Assembly: GCA_003649445.1 (NCBI GenBank)
Contig: QMRV01000007.1
Span: forward strand, 1 to 64,000
Reading direction: 5' to 3'
DNA length: 64,000 nucleotides
DNA from: Thermoprotei archaeon
GTDB lineage: Archaea > Thermoproteota > Thermoprotei > Thermofilales > B15-G2
The notes under the pieces: generated by a model
What the model saw: only the letters and a program-made list of their open reading frames with translations
Told to the model about the DNA's origin: nothing
Database searches by the model: none
In this document: positions 1 to 8,498 of the stretch, piece after piece
How the letters are laid out: the number at the start of each line of letters is the position of its first letter
Numbering within the stretch: the first letter of the stretch is position 1
Translations under genes and position numbers: made by a program

Positions 1-1
1 T

Positions 2-139
2 GTGACTGAAAACACAATTTATGTAGCAGCTTCTTCAAGTAAAAATATTCTGGTTTCAGAAAACAGAATAGTAATTTCATCTAAAAACAAATTACTTTAT
101 CTTCCAAAGACATCTTCACATAGTGATTCAGCAGTTTAA
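2..139 (+). CDS. C-terminal end of an unrecognised protein (5' truncated by the window)
   Basis: Frame 2 is open from the left edge and ends in TAA at 137-139, giving 45 residues that finish in KTSSHSDSAV. The segment is rich in Ser, Lys and Ile, with no motif I recognise. The start lies outside the window. It could also be noncoding sequence that is open by chance; the only support is an uninterrupted frame running in from the edge. Confidence 0.3.
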   Translation: MTENTIYVAASSSKNILVSENRIVISSKNKLLYLPKTSSHSDSAV

Positions 140-190
140 TGACTCTTTCGAGCAACTAAAATACCGACTAGAATAAAAGAAAGTGATAAA

Positions 191-616
191 CTATTTATTT
201 ATCTTTTTCTCTAAAATATTACTTACTTTCAGAGCATCATATAGTATCACACAGTCACTTAGCATTTTCTTCACAAGAGGATCCTCTAAGTCCTTTAGCT
301 CGAAGACAATCAAGTCTAGTGAAAACCCTCTAGGCTTCAGTCTTCTAAGCTCTTCAATTAACTTAAATCCATCACTAATCTTCTCGAAAATCACTGCCAC
401 ATCGTAGTCGCTGTAAGAAACATGAGTCCCGCGGGCTCTTGAGCCGAAGAGAACAATACTGCACTTCCTGTATTTACAAGTAATTTTCCTAGTAAACTCG
501 CTAAATAACTCATCTTGCCTTTTAATGAGCTCAGCCCGCCTCCTCAGAAACAACTCTCTTAACCCATTCAATGATCTCAGAGGCATAGTTAACACACCTA
601 GATGCCAGGGACTCAT
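191..616 (-). CDS. MNT-type nucleotidyltransferase, antitoxin of a HEPN/MNT pair
   Basis: A 141-residue minimal nucleotidyltransferase. The Pol-beta signature is visible as GSRARG followed by SDYDVAVI, where the two Asp bind metal, with a third acidic strand at FSLDLIVFE. Family members (MntA) neutralise a HEPN ribonuclease, at least in some cases by AMPylating it. The gene lies directly downstream of, and overlaps, the end of a HEPN gene on the same strand, the usual toxin-antitoxin order. ATG at 616 has an AGGAGAT Shine-Dalgarno upstream; a second ATG near 586 is possible. Both starts lie inside the HEPN reading frame, so the pair would be translationally coupled. The antitoxin is intact while its HEPN partner is frameshifted. 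Confidence 0.8.
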   Translation of the reverse strand: MSPWHLGVLTMPLRSLNGLRELFLRRRAELIKRQDELFSEFTRKITCKYRKCSIVLFGSRARGTHVSYSDYDVAVIFEKISDGFKLIEELRRLKPRGFSLDLIVFELKDLEDPLVKKMLSDCVILYDALKVSNILEKKINK

Positions 617-907
617 TATAATTAAAGGGAGATCTCCTAAGATATCTGGCTAATGTATAATGAGGAGTAAGTGCATCCGCATAAGTATAGAGATTAAAAG
701 AAGGATTTAAATTAAGAGCTCTACTAAATCGTGTGCAAAAAGGTGAGTACCTGTAAGAGCTACATAAAGCGCCCTAAGATAAAACTCGACTGCCTGTTGA
801 GCTTCAAAACAGGCGAGCCAGTATATGCCCTCAGATAAGTGCCTCTTAGCTTCTCTTAAAAAGACTTCAGCTTTTTCAATCCATTCAGAAGAAAGTTCAA
901 TAACCAC
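531..907 (-). pseudogene. HEPN-domain protein, frameshifted
   Basis: The first 66 residues (707-907) are the N-terminal half of a HEPN domain: WIEKAEVFLREAKRHL, then the FEAQQAVEFYLRAL helix and HDLVELL. The frame hits TAA at 707-709. In another frame the sequence continues without a stop to TGA at 531-533 and encodes the expected second half: YADALTPHYTLARY, then NYASEIIEWVKRVV. A one-base insertion (or two-base deletion) near 705 therefore explains both pieces. Full length would be about 125 residues, normal for the family. The 3' part overlaps the start of the nucleotidyltransferase gene. It may be a real inactivating mutation or an assembly indel. Confidence 0.75.
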
Positions 908-1117
908 TGCTAGTAATCCCTACTAACTGCTATATTTACTTACCTATAGCACTTGAAGCAACTATACTTCCTCCCTCAAGAGTTTCCATCTACTACTAAG
1001 CATTATGAAATATTTTTCGATTTCAGAGAGACTTTATTATGCAGAGATATTTAATACACCGAATAGTAAAAATTCAATAGAATTAAAATAGTTCCTACCT
1101 AGTTACATTATAAATAG

Positions 1118-1969
1118 TTAAGTCCATCTACTTAAGTCACCTGTTTTCTCTGCTTTTATGAGCGAGTACTTAAATAAAACAACGCCCAGTGGAAGCAGAA
1201 TAGCTATTTGAATTAATAATGGATGTAACAAATGATAGTAGCTATGCAGCCAAATACCTTTAGATACTGCTAATCTTAGTGCTTCATAAAAATAAGTATG
1301 CGGCAGAATATAAGAAAGAGGTCTAATGAATCCCGGTAGAAGCTGAACAGGAAAATAGTAGCCACTGAGTATGCGTTGAGCAATATTTATGGCCCATGTT
1401 ATAGGACTTCCCTGTTTAGCGTTCATTAATGTAAATGTACTAGCTGAAATTAAACCCAGACCTAGGAAAGGTAGAAGCCCTATTGCAAGAACTTCAAGTA
1501 CTTGAGGAAGATTTTCTAGGTGTAAAGGTATTCCTAGTATTGCTGCAAACGATAGTAAAGTGAAAACAGCTAGTGTATTCCATACTAGTGAGGTGAGGAG
1601 GGAACCCATTATCATTCCCTTAAGTCCTACTGGAGAAGTTATATAGAGATCTGTTTCACAGCCCCAGTAGCCCATGCCTATAGCTTCGTAGAAAGAATAT
1701 AAGAATAGACCAGCTAATATATCGCCTATTATTGCTACTAAAAGGTATTCGGGATAAGTTATACCGTAAGCCGAGATATATCTGTTCATTCCCCCTTCAA
1801 CAAATATTGCCATAAGGTAGTAGGCTAGTGTTCCAATAACAATGTCTATTAGGGATAAAGTAAATATTATTGGGAAAAACATCGCCTTTAATAGCCTTGT
1901 TTTTAGTGTTTCAAGAGCTACCAATAACACTATCCTAAATCCTCCTCTCTTCAACTCATACTTATCCAT
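1118..1969 (-). CDS. ABC-2 type transporter permease
   Basis: Integral membrane protein of about 283 residues with six or so hydrophobic segments, ending in a charged tail (KAEKTGDLSRWT). The pattern is that of ABC-2 permeases of the daunorubicin/multidrug type: an N-terminal segment, a core with GLGLISASTFTLMNAKQGSP and the PLSYILPHTYFYEALR stretch before the last helices. ATG at 1969 overlaps the end of the upstream ATPase gene by 8 bases and is preferred to the ATG at 1999. It is the last gene of the five-gene operon and is related to the permease at 3011-3883 (shared ISAST, SPVxxP and LPHTY motifs), so the two probably form a heterodimeric channel. The substrate cannot be read from the sequence. 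Confidence 0.85.
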   Translation of the reverse strand: MDKYELKRGGFRIVLLVALETLKTRLLKAMFFPIIFTLSLIDIVIGTLAYYLMAIFVEGGMNRYISAYGITYPEYLLVAIIGDILAGLFLYSFYEAIGMGYWGCETDLYITSPVGLKGMIMGSLLTSLVWNTLAVFTLLSFAAILGIPLHLENLPQVLEVLAIGLLPFLGLGLISASTFTLMNAKQGSPITWAINIAQRILSGYYFPVQLLPGFIRPLSYILPHTYFYEALRLAVSKGIWLHSYYHLLHPLLIQIAILLPLGVVLFKYSLIKAEKTGDLSRWT

Positions 1970-3023
1970 ACTCTTCACCCACAATTGCTCTATAAACATC
2001 TTCTAGTGTAGGTTCAGAAATGTTAGCATAAAGAATAGTACTTGAATACATTAACAAAATATCTAAAACATTATTCAGTGTCTCTAAAGGATTTCTAGTT
2101 AAAATCCTCAATAGTGTTTCAGCTCCATAGCTTCTATGGAAAACATCAATATGTATTATATCTTCAATAGACTTTATTTTATTTAAGGCATCCTCATATA
2201 CATTATATGCTTTAATCTCAACTACCTTACCTCTGGTAAACTTAGCTTTAAGTTCATCAGCAGTCCCCAAAGCTATTATTTTACCATCCTTGATTATAGC
2301 TATTCTATCAGCCAAATACTCTGCCTCATGCATGAAATGAGTAGTAAAAATTACCGTTATGCCTCTTTTCTTCATCTCAGTTTTGATATAATCTCTTATC
2401 TGTTTAGCGAAAACAGGATCTAAGCCTACTGTAGGCTCATCAATTAAGTATAGAGGAACATCTGCTATGAAACCCTTAGCCAAGGCGAGTCGCTGTCTTT
2501 CACCTGATGATAGTTTCGTAGGATTATCTTTAGCTTTATGAGAAAGTCCTACTATATCAAGTACTTCTTTTGCTCTCCTTTTAGCTTCCTTGAAATCATA
2601 ACCGTAAAGTAGTGCAAATAGCTGGAGATTTTCTTCAAGACTTAAAGACCAGTCAAAGCCTCCCCAGTAGCCAGATCCTACGAGATTCATACGCTTTTTA
2701 GCTTTAAGAGGCTCCTCGACCACATTAACTCCATCAACTTCAATATACCCTTTATCGGGCAACAGAAGAGCCCCAATACACTTCACTAAAGTAGTCTTAC
2801 CAGCACCGTTTGGCCCAACTATAGCGAAAATTTCTTTTCTCTTAACCCTAAATGAAACTCCTTTCAAAGCCTCTACAACTCCTTCTTTCCGCATACGGAA
2901 AATAGTCGCAAGAATCCAGTGAGCCTGACCTAAGCAAGTGCCTGGCCCAAATCGCTTATACTTGGGATAGCTTTTATAAACATTATTTACTATAACAATA
3001 TCCTTCGACATTAAGACCACCAA
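1962..3023 (-). CDS. ABC transporter ATP-binding protein
   Basis: A 353-residue ATPase with all nucleotide-binding motifs: Walker [10 protein letters not shown], signature LSSGERQRLALAKG, Walker B LYLIDEPTVGLDP and an H-loop His in TTHFMHEAE. After the catalytic domain comes an extension of about 100 residues typical of ABC-2 exporters of the DrrA/NodI type. An insert of about 25 residues (KYKRFGPGTCLGQAHW) lies between the first strand and Walker A; this is unusual for the family. It overlaps the preceding permease by 13 bases and the following one by 8, so the four transporter genes form one tightly packed transcription unit. Confidence 0.9.
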   Translation of the reverse strand: MVVLMSKDIVIVNNVYKSYPKYKRFGPGTCLGQAHWILATIFRMRKEGVVEALKGVSFRVKRKEIFAIVGPNGAGKTTLVKCIGALLLPDKGYIEVDGVNVVEEPLKAKKRMNLVGSGYWGGFDWSLSLEENLQLFALLYGYDFKEAKRRAKEVLDIVGLSHKAKDNPTKLSSGERQRLALAKGFIADVPLYLIDEPTVGLDPVFAKQIRDYIKTEMKKRGITVIFTTHFMHEAEYLADRIAIIKDGKIIALGTADELKAKFTRGKVVEIKAYNVYEDALNKIKSIEDIIHIDVFHRSYGAETLLRILTRNPLETLNNVLDILLMYSSTILYANISEPTLEDVYRAIVGEEYG

Positions 3024-3883
3024 GAGAGCCTACCATCTCTTAAAGCTTTTTCAAAACCCTTCCTAATGAGATAATAGCTTAATGGGAGAACTACTCCAGC
3101 GTATATTGCTAAGAGTACTAAGTCTGCTAACACAGGGCTAAAGCCTAGTGCTACAAAAACACTATGTATTGGTAGAGAAGATTCTCCCGAAACAGAGCCT
3201 AGCAGTATTCTTCTCTCAGCATCAAATACGTATGTATGAGGCACTATTAGTGAAAGCCACCTGCACCACTCTGGCAAGATATTTAAAGGATAATAGAGAC
3301 CCGATAAAAGTCTAGCAACTATGCTAGCAATCCAATTAACAGGATCACTTCCTCCCTTAGCTTCTAGCAAATAAAGAGTACTTGCAGAAATTAATCCAAT
3401 GCCCATGCAAGCCAAAAACCCTGTAAAGAAAACAACTGTGCTAAGTATATTTAAGGGCTTAGTAGATAAGCCTAAGAGAATAGCTGTTAGTAAGTATATT
3501 AGTGTTTTAACGGATTCTCTTACTATAGGACCTATTGAAAAAGCTGTGACAAGAAAAGTAGGATTAACGGGAGAAGAGAAAAGAATCTCTATTCTTCTAC
3601 CCCAAAACGCATCTTCTATAGCCGAGCGAGGAGCAGTTAGAGCAACCGAAAGCAACTGATTACATACAAGACCTAATACAATGAAAGCAAAATAATCTCC
3701 GCCATAGGCTTTAAGCATATAAGAAATATACTTTCCAGCAGCTGAAGCAATTATAGCCATTGTAGCTAAATCAATAACTACTTGTATTAACTCAAGCACA
3801 AAATTTACTTTAAAGTAAGTCCATACTCTAAAATATCTTTTTATAAAATAATATACTATTCTTAGATCTTTAAATAGATTCAT
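3011..3883 (-). CDS. ABC-2 type transporter permease
   Basis: A 290-residue membrane protein with about six transmembrane segments. It shows ABC-2 permease landmarks: FSSPVNPTFLV in the first cytoplasmic loop, GIGLISASTLYLLEAKGGSDP in the core, and IVPHTYVFDAERRILLG before the last helices. It is a paralogue of the permease at 1118-1969, probably by duplication of an ATPase-permease pair within the operon. The start overlaps the upstream ATPase gene by 14 bases and the end overlaps the downstream ATPase gene by 13 bases. The translocated compound is unknown. Confidence 0.85.
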   Translation of the reverse strand: MNLFKDLRIVYYFIKRYFRVWTYFKVNFVLELIQVVIDLATMAIIASAAGKYISYMLKAYGGDYFAFIVLGLVCNQLLSVALTAPRSAIEDAFWGRRIEILFSSPVNPTFLVTAFSIGPIVRESVKTLIYLLTAILLGLSTKPLNILSTVVFFTGFLACMGIGLISASTLYLLEAKGGSDPVNWIASIVARLLSGLYYPLNILPEWCRWLSLIVPHTYVFDAERRILLGSVSGESSLPIHSVFVALGFSPVLADLVLLAIYAGVVLPLSYYLIRKGFEKALRDGRLSWWS

Positions 3884-4844
3884 AGCACTCGCCCTCTACC
3901 AGAAACTTAAAAACATCTTCTAAACTAATTCTCTCAGAAGACAGACTAACTATTTTTAAGTCTTCTTTCTTAATTAATTCAATTAAATTAGGTGTAATAT
4001 ATTCTAATTCTCTAGTATATATTTCTATTAATTCATCATTTAAGTTAAGTTTTTCTATATCAAGCTTCTTTATTTTACTAATGAGTTTTTCTGAAGGAAC
4101 TCTATTTAATTTTATAGATATCTTTTCTAGTTTTCTGATTTTCTTTTTCAAGTTACTCGGAGTATCGCATGCAATTATTTTACCTTTGTTCAGAAATGCT
4201 ACTCTATCAGCAAGTGTTTCTACTTCGACTGCCTGGTGACTCGTCATCAGGATTGTTATCTTGTATTCTTTCGAAATGATATTAGTTAAAATAGCTCTAA
4301 CTTTATTGGCTAAAACAGGATCGAGGCTTCGTGTAGGTTCATCGAGCAAGAGTACGGGGGTTTTGATTAAAAGCATTTTCGCTAAAATTGCTTTATGCAT
4401 TTCTCCAGTAGAAAGAAAAATGGCTTCTTTATTGAGTATATTTTTTAAATCTAAAAGCTCGGTAGCAAACTCTATTCTTTTTAGAAGAACTTCTTTAGGA
4501 ATTCCGTAAAGTCTGCCGAAAAACATGAGGTTTTCTTTTACTGTATAGGCGTAATGTAAGCCGAGCCATGAGCCACCTATAATTAAGTTACATGAAGCTT
4601 TAGCTTTACTTCTTTCCTTAATTATATGGTAACCATTAATCCAGGCTTCACCTTCGTCAGGTCTAATGACACATGATAAGATTTTAAGTAAAGTGGTTTT
4701 TCCCGCACCATTAGGTCCCATAATTGCGAAGATTTCTCCTTTTCTTACTTTAAATGAAATTCCCTTTAATGCCTCTATGATTCCCTTACCTTTTTCTTTC
4801 TTAAATCTCTTCGTTAAGTTATCAGCGATAATCATATATTTCAT
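3870..4844 (-). CDS. ABC transporter ATP-binding protein (degenerate signature)
   Basis: A 324-residue ATPase. Walker [10 protein letters not shown], Walker B VLLLDEPTRSLDP and the H-loop His (TSHQAVEVE) are present. The signature reads LSTGEMHKAILAKM, in which the usual LSGGQ is altered to LSTGE and the following RV pair is lost. The partner ATPase at 1962-3023 has LSSGE. An asymmetric pair with one degenerate site is known in heterodimeric exporters. It starts 8 bases after the HTH gene and overlaps the next permease gene, so it is the second gene of the operon. Confidence 0.9.
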   Translation of the reverse strand: MKYMIIADNLTKRFKKEKGKGIIEALKGISFKVRKGEIFAIMGPNGAGKTTLLKILSCVIRPDEGEAWINGYHIIKERSKAKASCNLIIGGSWLGLHYAYTVKENLMFFGRLYGIPKEVLLKRIEFATELLDLKNILNKEAIFLSTGEMHKAILAKMLLIKTPVLLLDEPTRSLDPVLANKVRAILTNIISKEYKITILMTSHQAVEVETLADRVAFLNKGKIIACDTPSNLKKKIRKLEKISIKLNRVPSEKLISKIKKLDIEKLNLNDELIEIYTRELEYITPNLIELIKKEDLKIVSLSSERISLEDVFKFLVEGECYESI

Positions 4845-4852
4845 AGCTGCTC

Positions 4853-5437
4853 CTAACGATCTTCATCTATTACTATGTATATGAAATGTCCTTTTTCGGT
4901 TTCAAAAGGAGATTTTATTAATCCATATTCTTTTAGTTTTTCTTCAATAATATTTAGTACTATAAACTTCCATAGGAACCATCTTGCTTCATCGTCTGTT
5001 AGCTTGTAGCCCTGTTTAGCCATTAATGTGTTCTTAAACCATTCTTCAGCTTTCATTAGTGATTTCTCGTAAACTTTTTTAACTGCTTCAGCCGCGATAT
5101 CACTAAAATCTTTTAATAATTTTTTCAGTGATTCTAACTCTTTAACAGTGTATACGGGAATCGCCAAGGCATAGTAACGTTCCTGCTTATACTTTTTATG
5201 AGGATACTCTACTTCCTTAACTATATTGTATTCAATTAGCTTCTTTATGTGATCGAGTACTGTTGTCGCTGAGAGACCTAGTTTCTCAGAAATTTGTTTA
5301 GCTGTAAGAGGTCCTTCTAGTGCTAATAAAGCGGCTATCGCTTTTCTACTGTCTGCTGTAAAGACCGCAAAAGGTATATCGCGTCCGCTACCCCAGACCT
5401 CTATGAACTTTTTAGCGTACTTCTCCACATTATTCAT
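4853..5437 (-). CDS. Winged-helix transcriptional regulator, first gene of the exporter operon
   Basis: A 194-residue protein with an ArsR/PadR-like winged helix at about residues 25-80: ALLALEGPLTAKQISEKLGL, then SATTVLDHIKKLIEYNIVKEV and a basic wing (YPHKKYKQERYY). The C-terminal half is helical and charged and may sense a ligand or form the dimer. It heads the ABC exporter operon and is divergent from the CPBP protease gene. ATG at 5437 directly abuts an octamer repeat array (5438-5485). That array contains a TATA-like TTATAAG about 30 bases upstream of the ATG, so the message should be leaderless and the promoter should be covered when the array is bound. Autorepression is the natural inference. 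Confidence 0.85.
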   Translation of the reverse strand: MNNVEKYAKKFIEVWGSGRDIPFAVFTADSRKAIAALLALEGPLTAKQISEKLGLSATTVLDHIKKLIEYNIVKEVEYPHKKYKQERYYALAIPVYTVKELESLKKLLKDFSDIAAEAVKKVYEKSLMKAEEWFKNTLMAKQGYKLTDDEARWFLWKFIVLNIIEEKLKEYGLIKSPFETEKGHFIYIVIDEDR

Positions 5438-5485
5438 AGCCTATTAGCTATTCAGCTTATCAGCTTATAAGCTTTTCTGCTTATA
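5438..5485. repeat. Six tandem octamers (consensus AGCTTATC/A), probable operator
   Basis: Reading the plus strand in steps of eight from 5438, each unit is a variant of AGCTTATC: units 3 and 4 (5454-5469) are AGCTTATC and AGCTTATA; units 1, 2, 5 and 6 differ by one to three bases. Unit 4 with the start of unit 5 forms the perfect palindrome AGCTTATAAGCT (5462-5473). The array begins at the base next to the regulator ATG and fills nearly half of the intergenic space with the divergent protease gene. TTATAAG inside it is correctly placed to be the regulator TATA box. The operator role is inferred from position and symmetry. Confidence 0.6.
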
Positions 5486-5556
5486 GCCTACTTTAATTCA
5501 GCGAGTTTTATGACTGCTTAAATAGAGCCACAGTAAGTATAGTCTCGGTGATCAAC

Positions 5557-6282
5557 ATGACTATAGGGAGAGGCAGAGCCCTCTTAGTTATTTTTTCACC
5601 ATTTATACTTAATATGGCATGTTCTACTGCGATTGCCATGGGCTATATAGCAGGAGCCATGGCTAGAGGAGTGCCTCCAGAGAAAATAGGAATTCTCATA
5701 GCGAAAGCGCTTCTCACATACAATTTCTACTGGTCGGTCATACAGGTATGCTGGGGACTTTATGTCATTAAGCTTCTTGGAGGCTGGAGCATCGTTAAGG
5801 AAAAGTACTCTACTAGCGATATTTCGGAAAAACCTGTCACAAGTATTGCTCTAATCATTGCATTAATTCTGCTATCTCAGGGAGTAATTATGTTCATGCA
5901 GTATCTCAACTGTCTTCTCTACTACCAAGGCTCCTGGGAAAAGTATCTTGAATACTGGCGCGAAATCACCGCAGACTTACCGCTATTCTCTAAAATATAC
6001 TTCGTTGCAATAGCTCCATTCACGGCAGGAATCTTCGAGGAGATTATATGGAGGCTCTTCGGAATAAAGGTACTTGAAAAATACTTCGGCTCAAAGAATG
6101 CTCTAGTAATACAGGCACTAGCTTTCGCTATATGGCACGGCTTCTCACTGCACACAGTAGCGACTTTTATAATAGGCTTAGTCTATGGCTACATCTACCT
6201 CAAGAGGAGAAAACTCTTAGTACTATCAACAGCTCACGTAATTACAGACATTATAGGGTTCTCTCTAGCATTCCTTCGATAA
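5557..6282 (+). CDS. CPBP (CAAX/Abi-type) intramembrane metalloprotease
   Basis: A membrane protein of 241 residues with about six to seven hydrophobic segments. The three CPBP motifs are all present in the C-terminal half: EEIIWR (the EExxxR glutamates and arginine), FAIWHG (FxxxH) and HVITD (HxxxN/D). These supply the metal and catalytic residues of the Rce1-like family. Start ATG 5557 is preferred to GTG 5548 because GGTGAT at 5547-5552 is a good Shine-Dalgarno for the ATG. A TATA-like GCTTAAAT lies near 5516. The gene is divergent from the ABC exporter operon. In bacteria such proteases often sit beside ABC-2 exporters in peptide processing or immunity loci; this role is inferred here. 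Confidence 0.85.
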   Translation: MTIGRGRALLVIFSPFILNMACSTAIAMGYIAGAMARGVPPEKIGILIAKALLTYNFYWSVIQVCWGLYVIKLLGGWSIVKEKYSTSDISEKPVTSIALIIALILLSQGVIMFMQYLNCLLYYQGSWEKYLEYWREITADLPLFSKIYFVAIAPFTAGIFEEIIWRLFGIKVLEKYFGSKNALVIQALAFAIWHGFSLHTVATFIIGLVYGYIYLKRRKLLVLSTAHVITDIIGFSLAFLR

Positions 6283-6363
6283 GGTTCATTTAGAAATGCT
6301 ATTTTCAGAAATTATTTACATATACTTCACTTTAATACTATGAGCAATATACCTTAATATATG

Positions 6364-7083
6364 CTATTCTGGTATAATAATATTTACTTTAGGGTATTTC
6401 TGCGCGAACCTGTTTTTGAATTCCTTTGGGTTTATATTACAGATAAAGTCTCCTGGTTTGAATTTATCGTAGTGCATTAACACAATATTGTTTATAGTGA
6501 ATGTTTTTAGAAAATCTTCTAGCACTTTCTCTACAGGCCATATGATGAGCACATCTATTGTGTCTGTAGCTTTAGGTAAGTCTGGCGGTACTTTGTGGCA
6601 GTCCCCTGAATAGAATAGTTTTCTGTTATTGCTCTCGATAAGGAAGCTGTACTTATCTGGCGACTCTTCTTCATTTTGAATGGGAACTATTTTTACTCGA
6701 TTTAATCTTATTGGATGATTTCTCTCTACAGTGAAGCAGTTTTCTACTCCTTTTCTAGTGAGCTGATCTACTACTGATTTAGTAGAGTATACTAAGACTC
6801 CGTTACATCTGCTAGATATTTTTAGTACTGCTTCTATATCGAAGTGGTCTCCGTGGTCATGTGTAATTAGAATTATTTTAGGGCATGGTAGTTCTTCTAG
6901 CTTTACTCTGAGAGGTGTTATTCTATGCTCATAGTGATTTTTCCACCAGAATTTCTCTGCAAAGAATGGGTCTAGTAATATTTTCTTGTCTTCAATTTCT
7001 ACTAAGAACGAAGCGTGTCCTATGAAAGTTAGCTTAAAGCCTTCAATAAGCATTCTCTCGCTTATCTCTATTTGAACAGGCAA
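6364..7083 (-). CDS. Metallo-beta-lactamase fold hydrolase (UPF0173/UlaG-like)
   Basis: A 239-residue soluble protein with the MBL metal motif THDHGDHFD, preceded by a first strand ending in GHASFLVEIEDKKILLDP. Later metal ligands are in YSGDCHK and, near the end, LMHYDKFKPGD. The GHASF opening and short length fit the UPF0173/UlaG-like branch rather than RNases or glyoxalases. It is divergent from hdrC, with about 60 bases between the start codons, so the two may share a regulatory region. The substrate is unknown. Confidence 0.8.
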   Translation of the reverse strand: MPVQIEISERMLIEGFKLTFIGHASFLVEIEDKKILLDPFFAEKFWWKNHYEHRITPLRVKLEELPCPKIILITHDHGDHFDIEAVLKISSRCNGVLVYSTKSVVDQLTRKGVENCFTVERNHPIRLNRVKIVPIQNEEESPDKYSFLIESNNRKLFYSGDCHKVPPDLPKATDTIDVLIIWPVEKVLEDFLKTFTINNIVLMHYDKFKPGDFICNINPKEFKNRFAQKYPKVNIIIPE

Positions 7084-7142
7084 ATAAACATATTTTTGCT
7101 TCTTGCGAAAAATCCTATATTTGCTCTGAGGAAAAATAAGCT

Positions 7143-7610
7143 GTGAGCCGTATTGAAGAGTTCGTTGGTCTTCAAGACCCCTTAGTCTGTTTTCAGTGCA
7201 GAAGATGTACTAGCGGCTGTCCCGTAGCTTTTCTCGAGAAAGATTATCGTCCTCACAGAATAGTAGCTTACGTTATTATGGACCGAGTAGACCAGCTTCT
7301 CGAAAACGATGTTGTCTGGAAGTGTACTAGGTGCTATAAGTGTACTGAATACTGCCCTCAAGCAGTAGCTCCCTCGGACGTAGTTATGGCTCTGCAGAAA
7401 CTTGTTTCCGAGAAGAAGGGGTTGCCTGAAGCCTACGTGAAAATGATTAAGACAGTAGCGTCTACTGGACTATCTTTCGAGGAAATGGATATTGCTGACA
7501 GAGAATTCGAGATACACAATAGAGAGAGCTTAGGGCTGGCTAAGCTTCAGCCTCCTAGTAGAATAGGCGTGATAAGTAAGATAGTTAAGGCTCTTGGAGG
7601 TGTTGAGTAA
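7143..7610 (+). CDS. hdrC: Heterodisulfide reductase subunit C (HdrC)
   Basis: A 155-residue iron-sulfur protein with two 4Fe-4S motifs, CFQCRRCTSGCP and CTRCYKCTEYCP, in the spacing of HdrC. In the Hdr complex it passes electrons from HdrA to the HdrB active site. The start is GTG 7143; a TATA-like CTATATTT lies about 25 bases upstream, and GAGG lies within a possible short leader. The stop overlaps the hdrB start (TAATG), showing translational coupling. The complex is soluble and cytoplasmic. The C-terminal helical part (ASTGLSFEEMDIADREFEI) is as expected for the family. Confidence 0.93.
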   Translation: MSRIEEFVGLQDPLVCFQCRRCTSGCPVAFLEKDYRPHRIVAYVIMDRVDQLLENDVVWKCTRCYKCTEYCPQAVAPSDVVMALQKLVSEKKGLPEAYVKMIKTVASTGLSFEEMDIADREFEIHNRESLGLAKLQPPSRIGVISKIVKALGGVE

Positions 7611-8494
7611 TGGAGAAAATTGCTGTTTACTGGGGATGCTTTACTCCGACTAAACAGTATGCGTTAGAGCTTTCAACTAGAAGTGTTTTTGAGACACTCG
7701 GCGTCCAAATACTTGAACTCAGAAATAGCGCTTGCTGCGGCTACCCCTATAGAGGAGTTAAGCCTAAACTATGGCTTTATCTGTCGGCTCGAATTCTGGC
7801 TTTAGCCGAAGAACAAGGATACAAGTACTTACTGCCTGTCTGCAATGGCTGCTACAATTCTCTACTGAAAACCCAGCACTTCCTTAAAGAAAGAAAAGAC
7901 GTGAGAGAAGAAGTAGCCAAGTATCTCGCTGAAGAAGGATTAAAGTACTCAGGAAGAACCAAGGTGGTACACTTCTTAGAATATCTTCACGACTACTACG
8001 GCTTAGATAAGATTAAGGAGAAGCTTTACTCTGAAAGCAGAAAAGAAATCAAAGTAGCAGCACATTATGGATGCGATGCACTCAGGCCTGGAGAAATACC
8101 TCGATTCGATAACCCAAGAAACCCCACTAAATTCGAGAACCTGATAGAGGCGCTTGGCTACACTGCTATAAAAGACTATCCTAGAAAACTAGACTGCTGT
8201 GGAGCACCACTACTGGCAGTAAATCCTGAGCTAGCACTTAAAGTAGACTGGCTTAAGCTGGTAAATGCTGCTTCATCTGGAGCAAACCTGCTGGTAACTA
8301 CTTGTGAATACTGCTTCGAAATGCTTGATACTAAACAAGAGTCCGCTTCCAAGGTAGGAGGAAAACCTGTATCTATTCCCGTAATGTACTTCCAACAACT
8401 AATCGGCTTGGCTCTAGGGCTCTCCGAAAAAGAGTTAGGCTTGAATTTTAACATGAGTCCCGTTGAATCTATTCTAGAAAAACTCAAGAGGTGA
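7610..8494 (+). CDS. hdrB: Heterodisulfide reductase subunit B (HdrB)
   Basis: A 294-residue protein with two CCG domains. The first uses C10, C42-C43 and C78-x2-C81 (YWGC, SACCGYP, CNGC). The second is seen as HYGCDALRP, LDCCGAP and TTCEYC. In methanogens these bind two noncubane 4Fe-4S clusters that reduce the CoM-S-S-CoB disulfide. In a non-methanogen the disulfide or other substrate is unknown. It lies between hdrC (1-base overlap) and hdrA (4-base gap with an AGAGGTGAG Shine-Dalgarno), in a three-gene operon. Confidence 0.93.
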   Translation: MEKIAVYWGCFTPTKQYALELSTRSVFETLGVQILELRNSACCGYPYRGVKPKLWLYLSARILALAEEQGYKYLLPVCNGCYNSLLKTQHFLKERKDVREEVAKYLAEEGLKYSGRTKVVHFLEYLHDYYGLDKIKEKLYSESRKEIKVAAHYGCDALRPGEIPRFDNPRNPTKFENLIEALGYTAIKDYPRKLDCCGAPLLAVNPELALKVDWLKLVNAASSGANLLVTTCEYCFEMLDTKQESASKVGGKPVSIPVMYFQQLIGLALGLSEKELGLNFNMSPVESILEKLKR

Positions 8495-8498
8495 GAAA

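Noticed and set aside
5438..5485. CRISPR-like repeat
   Set aside because: Units are only 8 bases and are contiguous, without spacers; there are no cas genes.
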